Source: an uncultured Clostridia bacterium (lineage in GTDB: Bacteria > Bacillota > Clostridia > Christensenellales > Borkfalkiaceae). From it: a stretch of 18,123 nucleotides of DNA. The DNA is taken from positions 1 through 18,123 of the forward strand of contig CAMWLA010000009.1 in the NCBI GenBank assembly GCA_947174975.1, written 5' to 3'. Positions 1-7,727 of the stretch are shown here, in pieces. How positions within the stretch are numbered: position 1 is the stretch's first letter; every line of letters begins with the position of its first letter. Below the pieces are notes generated by a model. That model did no database searches. It saw only the letters and a list, made by a program, of their open reading frames with translations, and was not told the origin of the DNA. Position numbers and translations under genes: made by a program.

Positions 1-3
1 CTA

Positions 4-19
4 TATAATAGTATATAAT
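4..19 (+). promoter_or_regulatory. Candidate -10 elements for the acidic repeat protein gene
   Basis: Two perfect TATAAT hexamers lie in tandem at 4-9 and 14-19, inside a short direct duplication (TATATAAT twice). With either one, transcription would start roughly 25-40 bases before the ATG at 60, leaving room for the AAGGGG ribosome binding site at 48-53. The matching -35 boxes would fall before the window, so they cannot be checked. AT-rich sequence makes chance TATAAT matches likely. Confidence 0.35.
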
Positions 20-59
20 CGAAATCTTGTAATTTTTACAAAGAAAGAAGGGGATACAA

Positions 60-3000
60 ATGTCATACGATAACAACGAACCCGAGTACGAACCCGCTCA
101 ACCCAAAAAAGCGGACGTGCTTATCAAAAGCACACAGACTATCGTTTCCAAGCAAGAGGAATTGAGCGAGCAGACTAAGCTTGCCATTTCGAGGATTGAC
201 GAGGCGATAGAGCTGTGCCATAAAAACAGCGAGGAAGCTTCCTACATTCTCGACCACAGTACGGAAATGTTCGAAAAGCTTCAAGCGGAAAACTCGGCGT
301 TGAAGCAAGAGCTTTTGTATCTTGCAAAACAGAGCGAGAATATTTATACAAGTCTTGCCGAAAAGTTGACCGGGTTCCAAAACGAGAGCGCGCAGCAAGC
401 GCAGCCTACGGAAACGGCGCCCGACGCAAACTATTACGAGCTTGCAGACCGCCTTGCCGAAATTTACGACCGTCTTGCCGAAATGACGGCGCGTATCGAC
501 GCTCTTTCGGCTAAGAAAGAGGACGACGCGCTTAACGACAAGTTCGCTATTTTGTACGACAAGATTGACGCGGTTGCCGCTTCTGCGGAAGCTAAGCCCG
601 TGCAAGTTCACAGCGTAAATAACGACAACGCGGAAATTTTAGATAAGCTTAACCGCATAATGGACAATATGCGCAAAAACGAAGGCGCGCATTCCATGCT
701 TGCCGACAAGTTTGAAATTCTCTCGATGCGTGTTGAACAGTTCGGCTTTGAAAGCGCAAAACCCCAGTCGCATTCTCAGCCCGCACCCGCGGCTGCGCCC
801 GCTTACCCCGCGCCCGCACCCGTGCAAGCACAAGTTGAGATCGATTACGATAAACTCGCTTCGAAGGTTGCGGATATTCTTACCGTACGCGAAACGGTTT
901 CCCCCGATTACATCGCTTCGAAGGTTGCCGAGCAGATCGTTCTGCCCGGGCAAGATGCAAGCGCGGAAATAGATACCGGCAAAATTGCCGAAGAGGTTGC
1001 CGCACTCATTAACGAGAAGACGGCGGAAGCGCCCTTCGAATTTAACGAGGACGCTATCGTAGACAAGCTTTGTGACAAGGTAAGCGAAATGGTTGCCGAA
1101 GTTAAAGCGGAACCTATTGACGAAGAAGCTCTTGCAAACCGTCTTGCCGAAAAACTCAACGTTGCGGCTGACGGCGAAACCGCAGCTCCCGTTGAAATCA
1201 ACGAGGAAGCGCTTGCAGAGAGAATTGCCGAAAGGCTCAACGTTACGGTTGCAGAGGGTGCGGTTGCTCCCGTTGAAATCAACGAAGAAGTGCTTGCGGA
1301 CAGAATTGCCGAAAAGCTCAACGTCGTTGCGGAGAGTGAAGTTACTTCCGACGCAGTTGAATTCGACGACGACGCGCTCGTTGAAAAAATCGTATCGCGT
1401 CTCGGCGGACTTATGGGTGAGGCCGCTCCCGTCAATGCGGAACTCAATATCGACCAGGAAGACCTTGCCGATATGATAGCGCTTAAAGTCGGAAGCCTTA
1501 AACCCGAAGATTTCGAAATTCTCGTAGACGACGCCGGCTGCGCGTCGATTTCGAAAGAGATTGCGGAAAAAATCGATTATAATATGATTTCGACTATAAT
1601 CGCGGATAAGCTGAGAGAGATACTCGATCTCAACATCGCAAACGCACCCGATTACGAGGATATGGCGGAGCGCATCAGCGAAAAGATTACCGTTGCGGGC
1701 ATAAACGAGGACGCTATCGCGGAAAAGGCGGCGGCTGTTCTTTCCAACTATCTGCCCGAATTCGATACCGAGGAAATCGCAGACAAGGTTACGGGCGCCG
1801 TAATCGATGTCGTTTCGGCAATGCCCCAGCCCACTTTGGACAGCGAGGCTATCTGCAACGAGATTTCCGAACGCTTGATAGAAAAGCAAGAGGACAACAA
1901 TTACGATATAGTTATCGATGACGAGGGCATTTCGAGAATTACCGCTATCGTCACCGAAGAGATAGAAAAGGATACCGACGAACGCTTCGACAAGCTTGAA
2001 GAGAGCATTGCAAAGATAACCGAAATGCTCACGCCCGAAGAGGTTGAGGACGTCGAAGAAGAGGTTGAAGAAACCGAAGAAGTAGAGGACGACGAAATCA
2101 CCGAAGAGGAAATGGCTTCGCTTTCCGAAACCATCGCTACCGAAATCGAAAAAGGTACGGCTCCCCGCTTCGATAAAGTCGAAGAGGATATCGCAAGAAT
2201 TTACGAGCTTGTTTCCAACATGGTAGTAGAAGAGGGCGACGAGGTTGAGTACGACGAAACCGAAGAAGCTGTCGAATACGAGGACGCTGACTACTCGCAC
2301 CTTTCCGAGATAGTAGCTTCCGAAATCGAAAAGGGCGTATCTTCACGCCTTGACAGCGTTGAAGAAAAGCTTGATTCGCTTACCGAAATGCTTACCGTCG
2401 AAGAGGAAGACCTTGAAGAGGTTGACGAAACCGAAGAGGTCGAAGAGCTTGAAGACGGCGAAGAGGTTTACGAAGAGGACGTCGACGAAGAGGAATACGC
2501 AAAGCTTTCCGAAATGTTCGCACAGATGGAAAGCGACCTTTCCACGCGCTTTGAAGCAGTAGAAGAGAAAATCACTTCCCTTACCGACCTTATGACCGAA
2601 GAGGTTGAGGAAGTCGAAGAGGAAGAATACGAAGAAGGCGAGGAAGTCGAAGAAGAATACGCGGAGGATGCCGAAGAGGACGAATACGCGAAACTTTCCG
2701 AAATCGTTTCCGCACGCTTTGACAGCGTAGAAGAAAAGATTACAAATCTTACCGAGCTTATCGCGGGCTCCGAAGAAGAGAACGTTGAAGAATACGAAGA
2801 GGCTACCGAGGAAGACTATAACAAGCTTTCCGAAATCGTTGCGGCTGAAATCGAAAAGAGCGTTACCGCCCGCTTCGACAGCGTTGACGAAAATATCAGA
2901 AAGATTAACGCAATAGTCGGCGGACTTGCAGTTGCCGGCACGGCGGCAAGCAGCGGCAACGTTGAAGCTGATATCCGCCTCTACGAACAGTTTGATAAAG

Positions 3001-3989
3001 TTACCGACGATATCAGAAAGATTTCCGAATACGTTCAAGGCGACGTTCCCGTAGTCTTAGGCGAGCGTCTTGACAAAATTTCCGGAGAAATCGCAAAAAT
3101 TTCACAGCTTGTAGAGGGTGAGATTTCGGTAGAAACTACCGCCCGCCTCGACAAACTGCAGGAAGAGATCGAAAAGCTTTCGTCAATGCCCGCAACCACC
3201 GTCGTTGACAACAGCGACGACAGAGAGTTGCTTGAAAGAGTTGAGGGCGGCGTAGACGAAATCAAGGGAATGCTTATCGGCGGAGTGATTACTTCTACCG
3301 ACGAAACCGCAGCGGCGCAGACTGCCGAGGTTGAAGAGGAAGAAGAGCTTGTAACCGTAAGCGACCTCGTTAAGCCCATAGGCATTTCAATTGACGACGA
3401 GGAAGAGGACGACGATGACGGCGACTTCCTTTTAAGCGCAATCGATATGGATAAGTTCTCCGACGACGAGCATATGCCCGGTGAACTCGGCGATCTGGAC
3501 GGCGTCGACTTTGAGAATATGATGAAGTACAATAGAAGCTTCATTGCAAGAATTATCCAAAGCGACGACGACTGCAAGCAATATTACGGCGCAGTAAAGC
3601 ACGCGCTTCTCTCGTACAAGAAAGTTAACTCCAACGTGGCTTGGGGCAACGAGAGATTCAACAAGGGCAGAGAAACCATTGCAAGAATGAAGATTCGCGG
3701 CAAGACGCTTGTTATCTATCTTGCGCTTGACCCCAACGAATACAAGACGTCGGTTTATCACCACGTTGACGTATCCGACAATAAGTCGGTTCTCGGAACG
3801 CCGATGATGATTAAAGTCAAATCGCCTCTCGGAGTGAGAAAGGCAATAAGACTTATCGACGAAATGCTTGAAAAGCGCAACGGCGAAAAGAGAGAATTGC
3901 CCGAGCGTGACTACGCGGCAATGTATCCTTACGAAACGATAGAAGAGCTTATCGAGGACGGCCTCGTTAAGGACGTAAGGAAAAAGTAA
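60..3989 (+). CDS. Giant acidic coiled-coil repeat protein, unknown function
   Basis: I do not recognise a named family. The 1309-residue product has no signal peptide or membrane segment, so it is probably cytoplasmic. Residues 1-230 are mostly helical and heptad-like, with leucine-rich stretches around 60-105 and 125-225. A Pro/Ala/Gln linker follows at about 234-258. Residues 262-608 hold a repeat of the form EINEEALAERIAEKLNV. Residues 624-1042 hold a second helical repeat (LSEIVAxEIEKxxxxRFDSVEEKI) separated by Glu-rich linkers at about 659-684, 722-744, 779-812, 846-876 and 902-918. An acidic stretch (about 1090-1122) leads to a compact, more basic C-terminal domain (about 1150-1280) with YYGAVKHALLSY, RFNKGRETIARM, GKTLVIYLALDP and a closing helix KAIRLIDEMLEK. 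The ATG is preceded by AAGGGG with 6 bases spacing. A strong hairpin follows the stop. The design suggests a scaffold or structural protein; that is inference. Confidence 0.85.
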   Translation: MSYDNNEPEYEPAQPKKADVLIKSTQTIVSKQEELSEQTKLAISRIDEAIELCHKNSEEASYILDHSTEMFEKLQAENSALKQELLYLAKQSENIYTSLAEKLTGFQNESAQQAQPTETAPDANYYELADRLAEIYDRLAEMTARIDALSAKKEDDALNDKFAILYDKIDAVAASAEAKPVQVHSVNNDNAEILDKLNRIMDNMRKNEGAHSMLADKFEILSMRVEQFGFESAKPQSHSQPAPAAAPAYPAPAPVQAQVEIDYDKLASKVADILTVRETVSPDYIASKVAEQIVLPGQDASAEIDTGKIAEEVAALINEKTAEAPFEFNEDAIVDKLCDKVSEMVAEVKAEPIDEEALANRLAEKLNVAADGETAAPVEINEEALAERIAERLNVTVAEGAVAPVEINEEVLADRIAEKLNVVAESEVTSDAVEFDDDALVEKIVSRLGGLMGEAAPVNAELNIDQEDLADMIALKVGSLKPEDFEILVDDAGCASISKEIAEKIDYNMISTIIADKLREILDLNIANAPDYEDMAERISEKITVAGINEDAIAEKAAAVLSNYLPEFDTEEIADKVTGAVIDVVSAMPQPTLDSEAICNEISERLIEKQEDNNYDIVIDDEGISRITAIVTEEIEKDTDERFDKLEESIAKITEMLTPEEVEDVEEEVEETEEVEDDEITEEEMASLSETIATEIEKGTAPRFDKVEEDIARIYELVSNMVVEEGDEVEYDETEEAVEYEDADYSHLSEIVASEIEKGVSSRLDSVEEKLDSLTEMLTVEEEDLEEVDETEEVEELEDGEEVYEEDVDEEEYAKLSEMFAQMESDLSTRFEAVEEKITSLTDLMTEEVEEVEEEEYEEGEEVEEEYAEDAEEDEYAKLSEIVSARFDSVEEKITNLTELIAGSEEENVEEYEEATEEDYNKLSEIVAAEIEKSVTARFDSVDENIRKINAIVGGLAVAGTAASSGNVEADIRLYEQFDKVTDDIRKISEYVQGDVPVVLGERLDKISGEIAKISQLVEGEISVETTARLDKLQEEIEKLSSMPATTVVDNSDDRELLERVEGGVDEIKGMLIGGVITSTDETAAAQTAEVEEEEELVTVSDLVKPIGISIDDEEEDDDDGDFLLSAIDMDKFSDDEHMPGELGDLDGVDFENMMKYNRSFIARIIQSDDDCKQYYGAVKHALLSYKKVNSNVAWGNERFNKGRETIARMKIRGKTLVIYLALDPNEYKTSVYHHVDVSDNKSVLGTPMMIKVKSPLGVRKAIRLIDEMLEKRNGEKRELPERDYAAMYPYETIEELIEDGLVKDVRKK
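843..1883 (+). repeat. First intragenic repeat series (ALAERIAEKLNV type)
   Basis: Roughly fifteen degenerate helical units fall in residues 262-608 of the acidic protein. Each starts with an acidic pair, then a small-hydrophobic pattern such as EALAERIAEKLNV. The best-kept units begin at residues 353, 380 and 407, an exact 27-residue (81-base) period. At DNA level the 20-mer GCTCCCGTTGAAATCAACGA occurs identically at 1185-1204 and 1266-1285, 81 bases apart, which suggests recent tandem duplication. Other units have drifted in sequence and spacing. Confidence 0.75.
1929..3185 (+). repeat. Second intragenic repeat series (helical hairpins with Glu-rich linkers)
   Basis: About nine units fall in residues 624-1042. 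A unit reads LSEIVAxEIEKxVxxRFDSVEEKIxxLTEML. Clear copies are at about residues 624-657, 684-720, 744-779, 812-846, 875-901 and 918-951, with shorter degenerate copies at about 972-992, 1003-1018 and 1027-1042. The first six are separated by linkers made almost entirely of Glu, Asp, Val and Tyr, encoded by runs of GAAGAG/GAAGTC-like codons. The unit at 875-901 lacks the EIEK segment, so it is a shortened copy. Confidence 0.75.
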
Positions 3990-4001
3990 CAAAAGATATT
4001 T

Positions 4002-4034
4002 AAAAAGGGGTTGATAATGATTAACCCCTTTTTT
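4002..4034 (+). terminator. Terminator-like hairpin between the acidic protein gene and rnj
   Basis: The left arm is five A, GGGG, TTGAT (4002-4015), the loop is AATG (4016-4019), and the right arm is ATTAACCCC plus T residues (4020-4034). This gives a stem of about 14 pairs, including one G-T wobble, followed by a T run: a typical intrinsic terminator. It begins 12 bases after the stop codon and ends 11 bases before the rnj ribosome binding site. No promoter fits between the two, so read-through into rnj, or a promoter inside the upstream gene, is implied. Confidence 0.85.
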
Positions 4035-4045
4035 AATTCGTATAT

Positions 4046-4050
4046 AGGAG
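4046..4050 (+). promoter_or_regulatory. Ribosome binding site fixing the TTG start of rnj
   Basis: AGGAG lies 7 bases before TTG at 4058. It decides the start: no ATG occurs in frame until codon 78, which is inside the conserved metallo-beta-lactamase core. Confidence 0.75.
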
Positions 4051-4057
4051 ATTTGAT

Positions 4058-5881
4058 TTGGAAGAGAAGAAAAATAGACCTAAAAAACCGCACAGACCGA
4101 TTGTGAAACCTAGCAGAACGGGTGCGGACAAACGCAATGAAAAACGCGTACTTATTAAACCGCGTAAAGAGAATGGCGCGGAAAAGATTAGAAGAAACGA
4201 ACGCAATAATAAGCCTATAAACAAAAAGCACGGCATAAAACCTTTGAAAGTAATATTTCTCGGCGGCGTGGGCGAAATAGGCAAAAATATGACCGCAATA
4301 GAGTGCGGTGACGACATAATCGTAATCGACGCGGGCGCAATTTTCCCGACGGACGAAACCCCGGGTTTCGATTTAATCGTACCCGACGTTACTTACCTCG
4401 TCGAAAACGCGAAAAAGGTGCGCGGGCTTATTCTCACGCACGGACACGAGGACCACATAGGGGGCGTTCCCTATCTTTTAAAGGAGCTTAAAATTCCCGT
4501 TGCGGGCACAAAGCTTACCTTGGCGCTTGTAGACAACAAGCTGCGCGAACACAGAATAAACGATTCGAAGCAGATTACGCTGACCCCCGGTCAGACCGTT
4601 CAGATGGGGTGCTTTAAAATCCGCCCCGTAAACGTAAACCATTCTATAGCCGGCTCGCTTGCTTTTGCAATAGAAACGCCGCACGGCACCATATTCCACA
4701 GCGGCGATTTCAAGATCGATTTAACCCCCGTTGCGGGCGAACCTATCGACTTAAAGACGATATCCGATATCGGTTCTGCGGGCGTACTTTTATATATGGG
4801 CGAAAGCACGAATATCGAGCGTGCGGGCTTTACTATGAGCGAAACTGTCGTCGGCAACACGCTTGACAGACTGTTCGAAGAGAATACTGGAAGGCGTATT
4901 ATAGTTGCGACTTTTGCTTCAAACGTGCACCGTTTACAGCAGATTATCGACCTTGCCGTAAAGCATAAGCGCAAGGTTGCGCTTTCCGGAAGAAGTATGC
5001 ACAACGTCTTGGAAGCGGCTGAAAAAATCGGCGAAATCAAAATTCCCGAAGGTGCGCTTACCGATATTTCGAAAATCAAGAATATGCGCGACAGCGAAAT
5101 CGTCGTGGTGTCCACGGGCAGCCAGGGCGAGCCTATGAGCGCGTTGACGCGCATGGCAAACGGCGAAAATTCGCAGATTACCGTCGGCAAAAACGACACG
5201 GTAATAATTTCCGCAACGCCTATTCCCGGCAATGAAAAGCTTGTTTACAGAGTAATAAACAATCTGTACAGACTGGGCGCGGAGGTAGTGTACGAAAGCT
5301 TGGAAAATATCCACGTTTCTGGGCACGCATGCCGTGAAGAGCATAAGATAATGCACCGCCTTTTAAAGCCCAAATATTTCATTCCCGTGCACGGCGAATT
5401 CAGACATCTGAAAAAGCATTTCCAGCTTGCCGCATCCTTGGGTATGCCCGAAAATAAAATGTACATTCCCGAAATAGGCAACTGCATAGAAGTTTCGCAA
5501 AACGGCTTAAAGAGGGTTGAAAGCGTTCAAGCCGGTTCGCGCCTTATCGACGGCGAGGGTATCGAGGACGAAAATCAGAGCATAGTTATCGAGGACAGAC
5601 GCCAGCTTTCGGAAGAGGGCTTGTTCATTGTCTCGATTGCCGTATCAAACGGCGAAGTGGTGGGGGAGCCGGCAGTAACCGCACGCGGATTCGTGTTCGA
5701 TTTCCACCGCGACTACAACAAAGAAATCCGCGAGGTAATTCTCCGCGCAATAGAGGGTTACGACTTGTCGCACGGAACGGTTGACGAGCTGAAAAAGCAG
5801 ATAAGAAGAAATTTAAGAAACTATCTTATGAAGAAAACTAAGCAGTCGCCTATGATAGTCCCCGTGGTAGTGGAAGTATAA
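4058..5881 (+). CDS. rnj: Ribonuclease J (metallo-beta-lactamase/beta-CASP RNase)
   Basis: RNase J degrades and matures RNA with 5'-3' exonuclease and endonuclease activity in the cytoplasm of most Bacillota. The core begins near residue 62 (LKVIFLGGVGEIGKNM). Metal ligands are visible: the HGHEDH motif (H128, H130, D132, H133), H195 in NVNHS, D217 in HSGDFK and a late His in PVHGE (H445). The beta-CASP region is at about 240-425, including STGSQGEPMSAL and IHVSGHA. The C-terminal domain is complete and ends SPMIVPVVVEV, as in B. subtilis RNase J1. The product is 607 residues against about 555 for J1. The excess is a basic N-terminal tail: 22 Lys/Arg in the first 60 residues, probably disordered and RNA-binding. 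The start is TTG. The stop shares one base with the next gene's ATG (TAATG). Family assignment is certain; whether it is J1- or J2-like is not decided. Confidence 0.96.
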   Translation: MEEKKNRPKKPHRPIVKPSRTGADKRNEKRVLIKPRKENGAEKIRRNERNNKPINKKHGIKPLKVIFLGGVGEIGKNMTAIECGDDIIVIDAGAIFPTDETPGFDLIVPDVTYLVENAKKVRGLILTHGHEDHIGGVPYLLKELKIPVAGTKLTLALVDNKLREHRINDSKQITLTPGQTVQMGCFKIRPVNVNHSIAGSLAFAIETPHGTIFHSGDFKIDLTPVAGEPIDLKTISDIGSAGVLLYMGESTNIERAGFTMSETVVGNTLDRLFEENTGRRIIVATFASNVHRLQQIIDLAVKHKRKVALSGRSMHNVLEAAEKIGEIKIPEGALTDISKIKNMRDSEIVVVSTGSQGEPMSALTRMANGENSQITVGKNDTVIISATPIPGNEKLVYRVINNLYRLGAEVVYESLENIHVSGHACREEHKIMHRLLKPKYFIPVHGEFRHLKKHFQLAASLGMPENKMYIPEIGNCIEVSQNGLKRVESVQAGSRLIDGEGIEDENQSIVIEDRRQLSEEGLFIVSIAVSNGEVVGEPAVTARGFVFDFHRDYNKEIREVILRAIEGYDLSHGTVDELKKQIRRNLRNYLMKKTKQSPMIVPVVVEV

Positions 5882-6537
5882 TGGACTACGCACATTTCGA
5901 TACGTCCGGGGGCGAAAGGCAAACCCCGACGGCAAAATTCAACCGTCCGCATATTTCAAAGGAGCTGCAAAGCTTGCGCGAAAGCGCATTTGAGAGGAGT
6001 ATTCCCACTGCCGACGACGAAACGCTTAACTTTATAATAACCCAGCTTCGCGCTGTAAAGCCTAAAAATATTTTAGAGTTGGGTACGGCTACGGGTATTT
6101 CTGCAATAGCTATGCTGAATACTTGCCCCGACGCGCACTTGACTACCGTGGAGAAGAACGAAACGTTTTTTGAGGAAGCAAAGCGCAATTTCAAGTGCTT
6201 TGACGCTGATATGCGCGTAAATGCAATTTTGGGTGACGCAGGTGAAGTCATTGATATGCTTAAAGGCACATACGACTTCATATTTATGGATTGCGCAAAG
6301 GTGCAATATATTAAATATCTGCCCAAGCTCAAAAAATTACTTGCGCACGGCGGCGTTCTGCTTGCGGACGATATACTACTCTTCGGCTGGATTACGGGGG
6401 AGGCAGAAATTCCCCCTAAGCGCAAAATGCTTGCAAAACACGTAGAGGAATACGTGCATGCAGTAACAAATGACAGCGAGTTATCTACTACTATTTTAAA
6501 TATAGGCGACGGACTTGCTCTTTCTGTTAAATTATGA
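5881..6537 (+). CDS. trmR: TrmR-type SAM-dependent tRNA uridine-5-O-methyltransferase (YrrM-like)
   Basis: A 218-residue class I O-methyltransferase of the YrrM/caffeoyl-CoA type. SAM-binding motif I is ILELGTATGIS (64-74), the acidic residue after strand 2 is in TTVEKN (88-93), and GDAGEVI is at 118-124. The metal-site region is FMDCAK (D137) and ADDILLFG (D163, D164). The end, TTILNIGDGLALSVK, is typical. B. subtilis TrmR (YrrM) uses SAM to methylate 5-hydroxyuridine at tRNA position 34 to 5-methoxyuridine, and is encoded beside the U32 genes yrrN and yrrO. The U32 gene here directly follows, overlapping by 4 bases, which supports the assignment over a generic catechol methyltransferase. 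The usual metal-site pair in this family is Asp-Asn; here it is Asp-Asp. A weak GGAAG precedes the ATG, so translation is probably coupled to rnj. Confidence 0.8.
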   Translation: MDYAHFDTSGGERQTPTAKFNRPHISKELQSLRESAFERSIPTADDETLNFIITQLRAVKPKNILELGTATGISAIAMLNTCPDAHLTTVEKNETFFEEAKRNFKCFDADMRVNAILGDAGEVIDMLKGTYDFIFMDCAKVQYIKYLPKLKKLLAHGGVLLADDILLFGWITGEAEIPPKRKMLAKHVEEYVHAVTNDSELSTTILNIGDGLALSVKL

Positions 6538-7727
6538 AAGTTGAACTTTTAGCCCCCGCGGGCAACCTATCAAAACTTAAAACTGCTTTTTATTTCGGCG
6601 CGGACGCGGCTTATATCGGCGGCAAGGATTTTTCCTTGCGTTCCTTTGCCGATAACTTCACGCGCGAAGAATTGTTAGGCGCGGTAAAATTCGCACATGC
6701 GCAAAACAAAAAGATATATGTAACCGTAAACATATTTGCCAAAAATGCAGATATGGCGCTTTTGGAAGATTACTTCGCTTTTCTGCAATATGCGGGCGTT
6801 GACGCCGCTATTATTTCCGACAGCGGAACCGTATACGCGGCGAAAAAATCTGCGCCGAAGCTGAATATACATATTTCGACTCAAGCGAATTTAACGAATA
6901 AGTATGCAGTCAAATTCTGGAGCGAGCAAGGCGCAAGCCGCGCGATACTTGCGCGCGAGCTGTCGCTTGAAGAAATTTCCGAAATTCATTCTTTCGTTCC
7001 CGAAATCGAGCTTGAAGCGTTCGTTCACGGCGCAATGTGTATTTCGTATTCGGGCAGATGTCTTTTGTCCGACTATCTTGCTTCGCGCCCCTCAAACCGC
7101 GGCGAGTGCGTGCAAGCTTGCAGATGGAATTATCAAGTTAGGAAAAAGGACGAACTTTCCGACAGCGGTTGGCTGGATATGGAAGAGGACGGGCGCGGAA
7201 CCTTTATTTTGAACAGTAAAGATTTGAATATGTCCGCACACCTTAACGAGCTTGAAAAGGCGGGAATCTGCTCGTTCAAAATAGAGGGCAGAATGAAGTC
7301 TGAATACTACCTTGCAACGGTAATCAACGCTTACCGCCGCTGTATGGATAACGGCTTTAATCCCGTAATCGAGCGCGAGCTGTTAACTGCCGCGCACCGC
7401 GACTATACTACCGCGTACGCGTTCGGCAAAAATGACGAAACGGTAAATTACGCAGACAGCCAAGCCAAGGGCGACTGCGACTATATAGCTAACGTAATAG
7501 ACGGAGGGAAAGGCTGCGTAACGGTTGAAATGCGCGGTAGGTTCAAGGTGGGCGATCGCCTCGAGATTTTGACCCCTTCAGAAAATTTCGGCAAATCGTT
7601 TACGGTTGGAACGGCGTTTAAAAGCGACGGCGAACAAGTTTCCGACTGCAAAATTGTTCAGGAAAATTATAAAATCAACTGCCCGTTCGAATTACATGCG
7701 GGCGATATACTAAGGCGCAGAAAATGA
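6534..7727 (+). CDS. trhP: TrhP-type U32 family tRNA U34 hydroxylation protein
   Basis: A 397-residue member of peptidase family U32, named as peptidases but best characterised as iron-sulfur RNA or quinone hydroxylation proteins. The N-terminal barrel starts ELLAPAGNLSKLKTAFYFGADAAYIGG in two conserved blocks (4-20 and 21-30). The U32 signature lies at 161-179: E-A-F-V-H-G-A-M-C, then SGRCLLSDY. Four closely placed cysteines (C169, C176, C192, C196) are candidate cluster ligands. LNSKDLN (226-232) and KIEGRMKS (249-256) follow, with a short C-terminal beta domain from about 310. E. coli TrhP (YegQ) and B. subtilis YrrN/YrrO make 5-hydroxyuridine-34 in a prephenate-dependent, oxygen-independent way. 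Only one copy is seen here. The gene overlaps trmR by 4 bases (ATGA) and aroA by 4 bases. A collagenase-like peptidase role is less likely given the trmR partner. Confidence 0.83.
   Translation: MKVELLAPAGNLSKLKTAFYFGADAAYIGGKDFSLRSFADNFTREELLGAVKFAHAQNKKIYVTVNIFAKNADMALLEDYFAFLQYAGVDAAIISDSGTVYAAKKSAPKLNIHISTQANLTNKYAVKFWSEQGASRAILARELSLEEISEIHSFVPEIELEAFVHGAMCISYSGRCLLSDYLASRPSNRGECVQACRWNYQVRKKDELSDSGWLDMEEDGRGTFILNSKDLNMSAHLNELEKAGICSFKIEGRMKSEYYLATVINAYRRCMDNGFNPVIERELLTAAHRDYTTAYAFGKNDETVNYADSQAKGDCDYIANVIDGGKGCVTVEMRGRFKVGDRLEILTPSENFGKSFTVGTAFKSDGEQVSDCKIVQENYKINCPFELHAGDILRRRK

Noticed and set aside
639..2300. A 553-codon open frame on the minus strand opposite the acidic protein gene, plus smaller ones at 2343-3038 and 3432-3992.
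   Set aside because: The Glu/Asp-rich codons of the real gene give few stops on the opposite strand. The predicted product is a monotonous Phe/Asn/Val-rich string with no domain, and it would overlap the long repeat gene fully.
843..3185. Regular repeats that could be taken for a CRISPR array or a tandem DNA repeat element.
   Set aside because: The repeats keep the reading frame, vary at synonymous positions and alternate with coding Glu-rich linkers. They are protein repeats, with no identical direct repeats and unique spacers of CRISPR size.
6534..7727. U32 protein as a secreted collagenase-like virulence peptidase.
   Set aside because: There is no signal peptide, the cysteines are arranged as in the iron-sulfur hydroxylation proteins, and it overlaps a TrmR-like methyltransferase gene.
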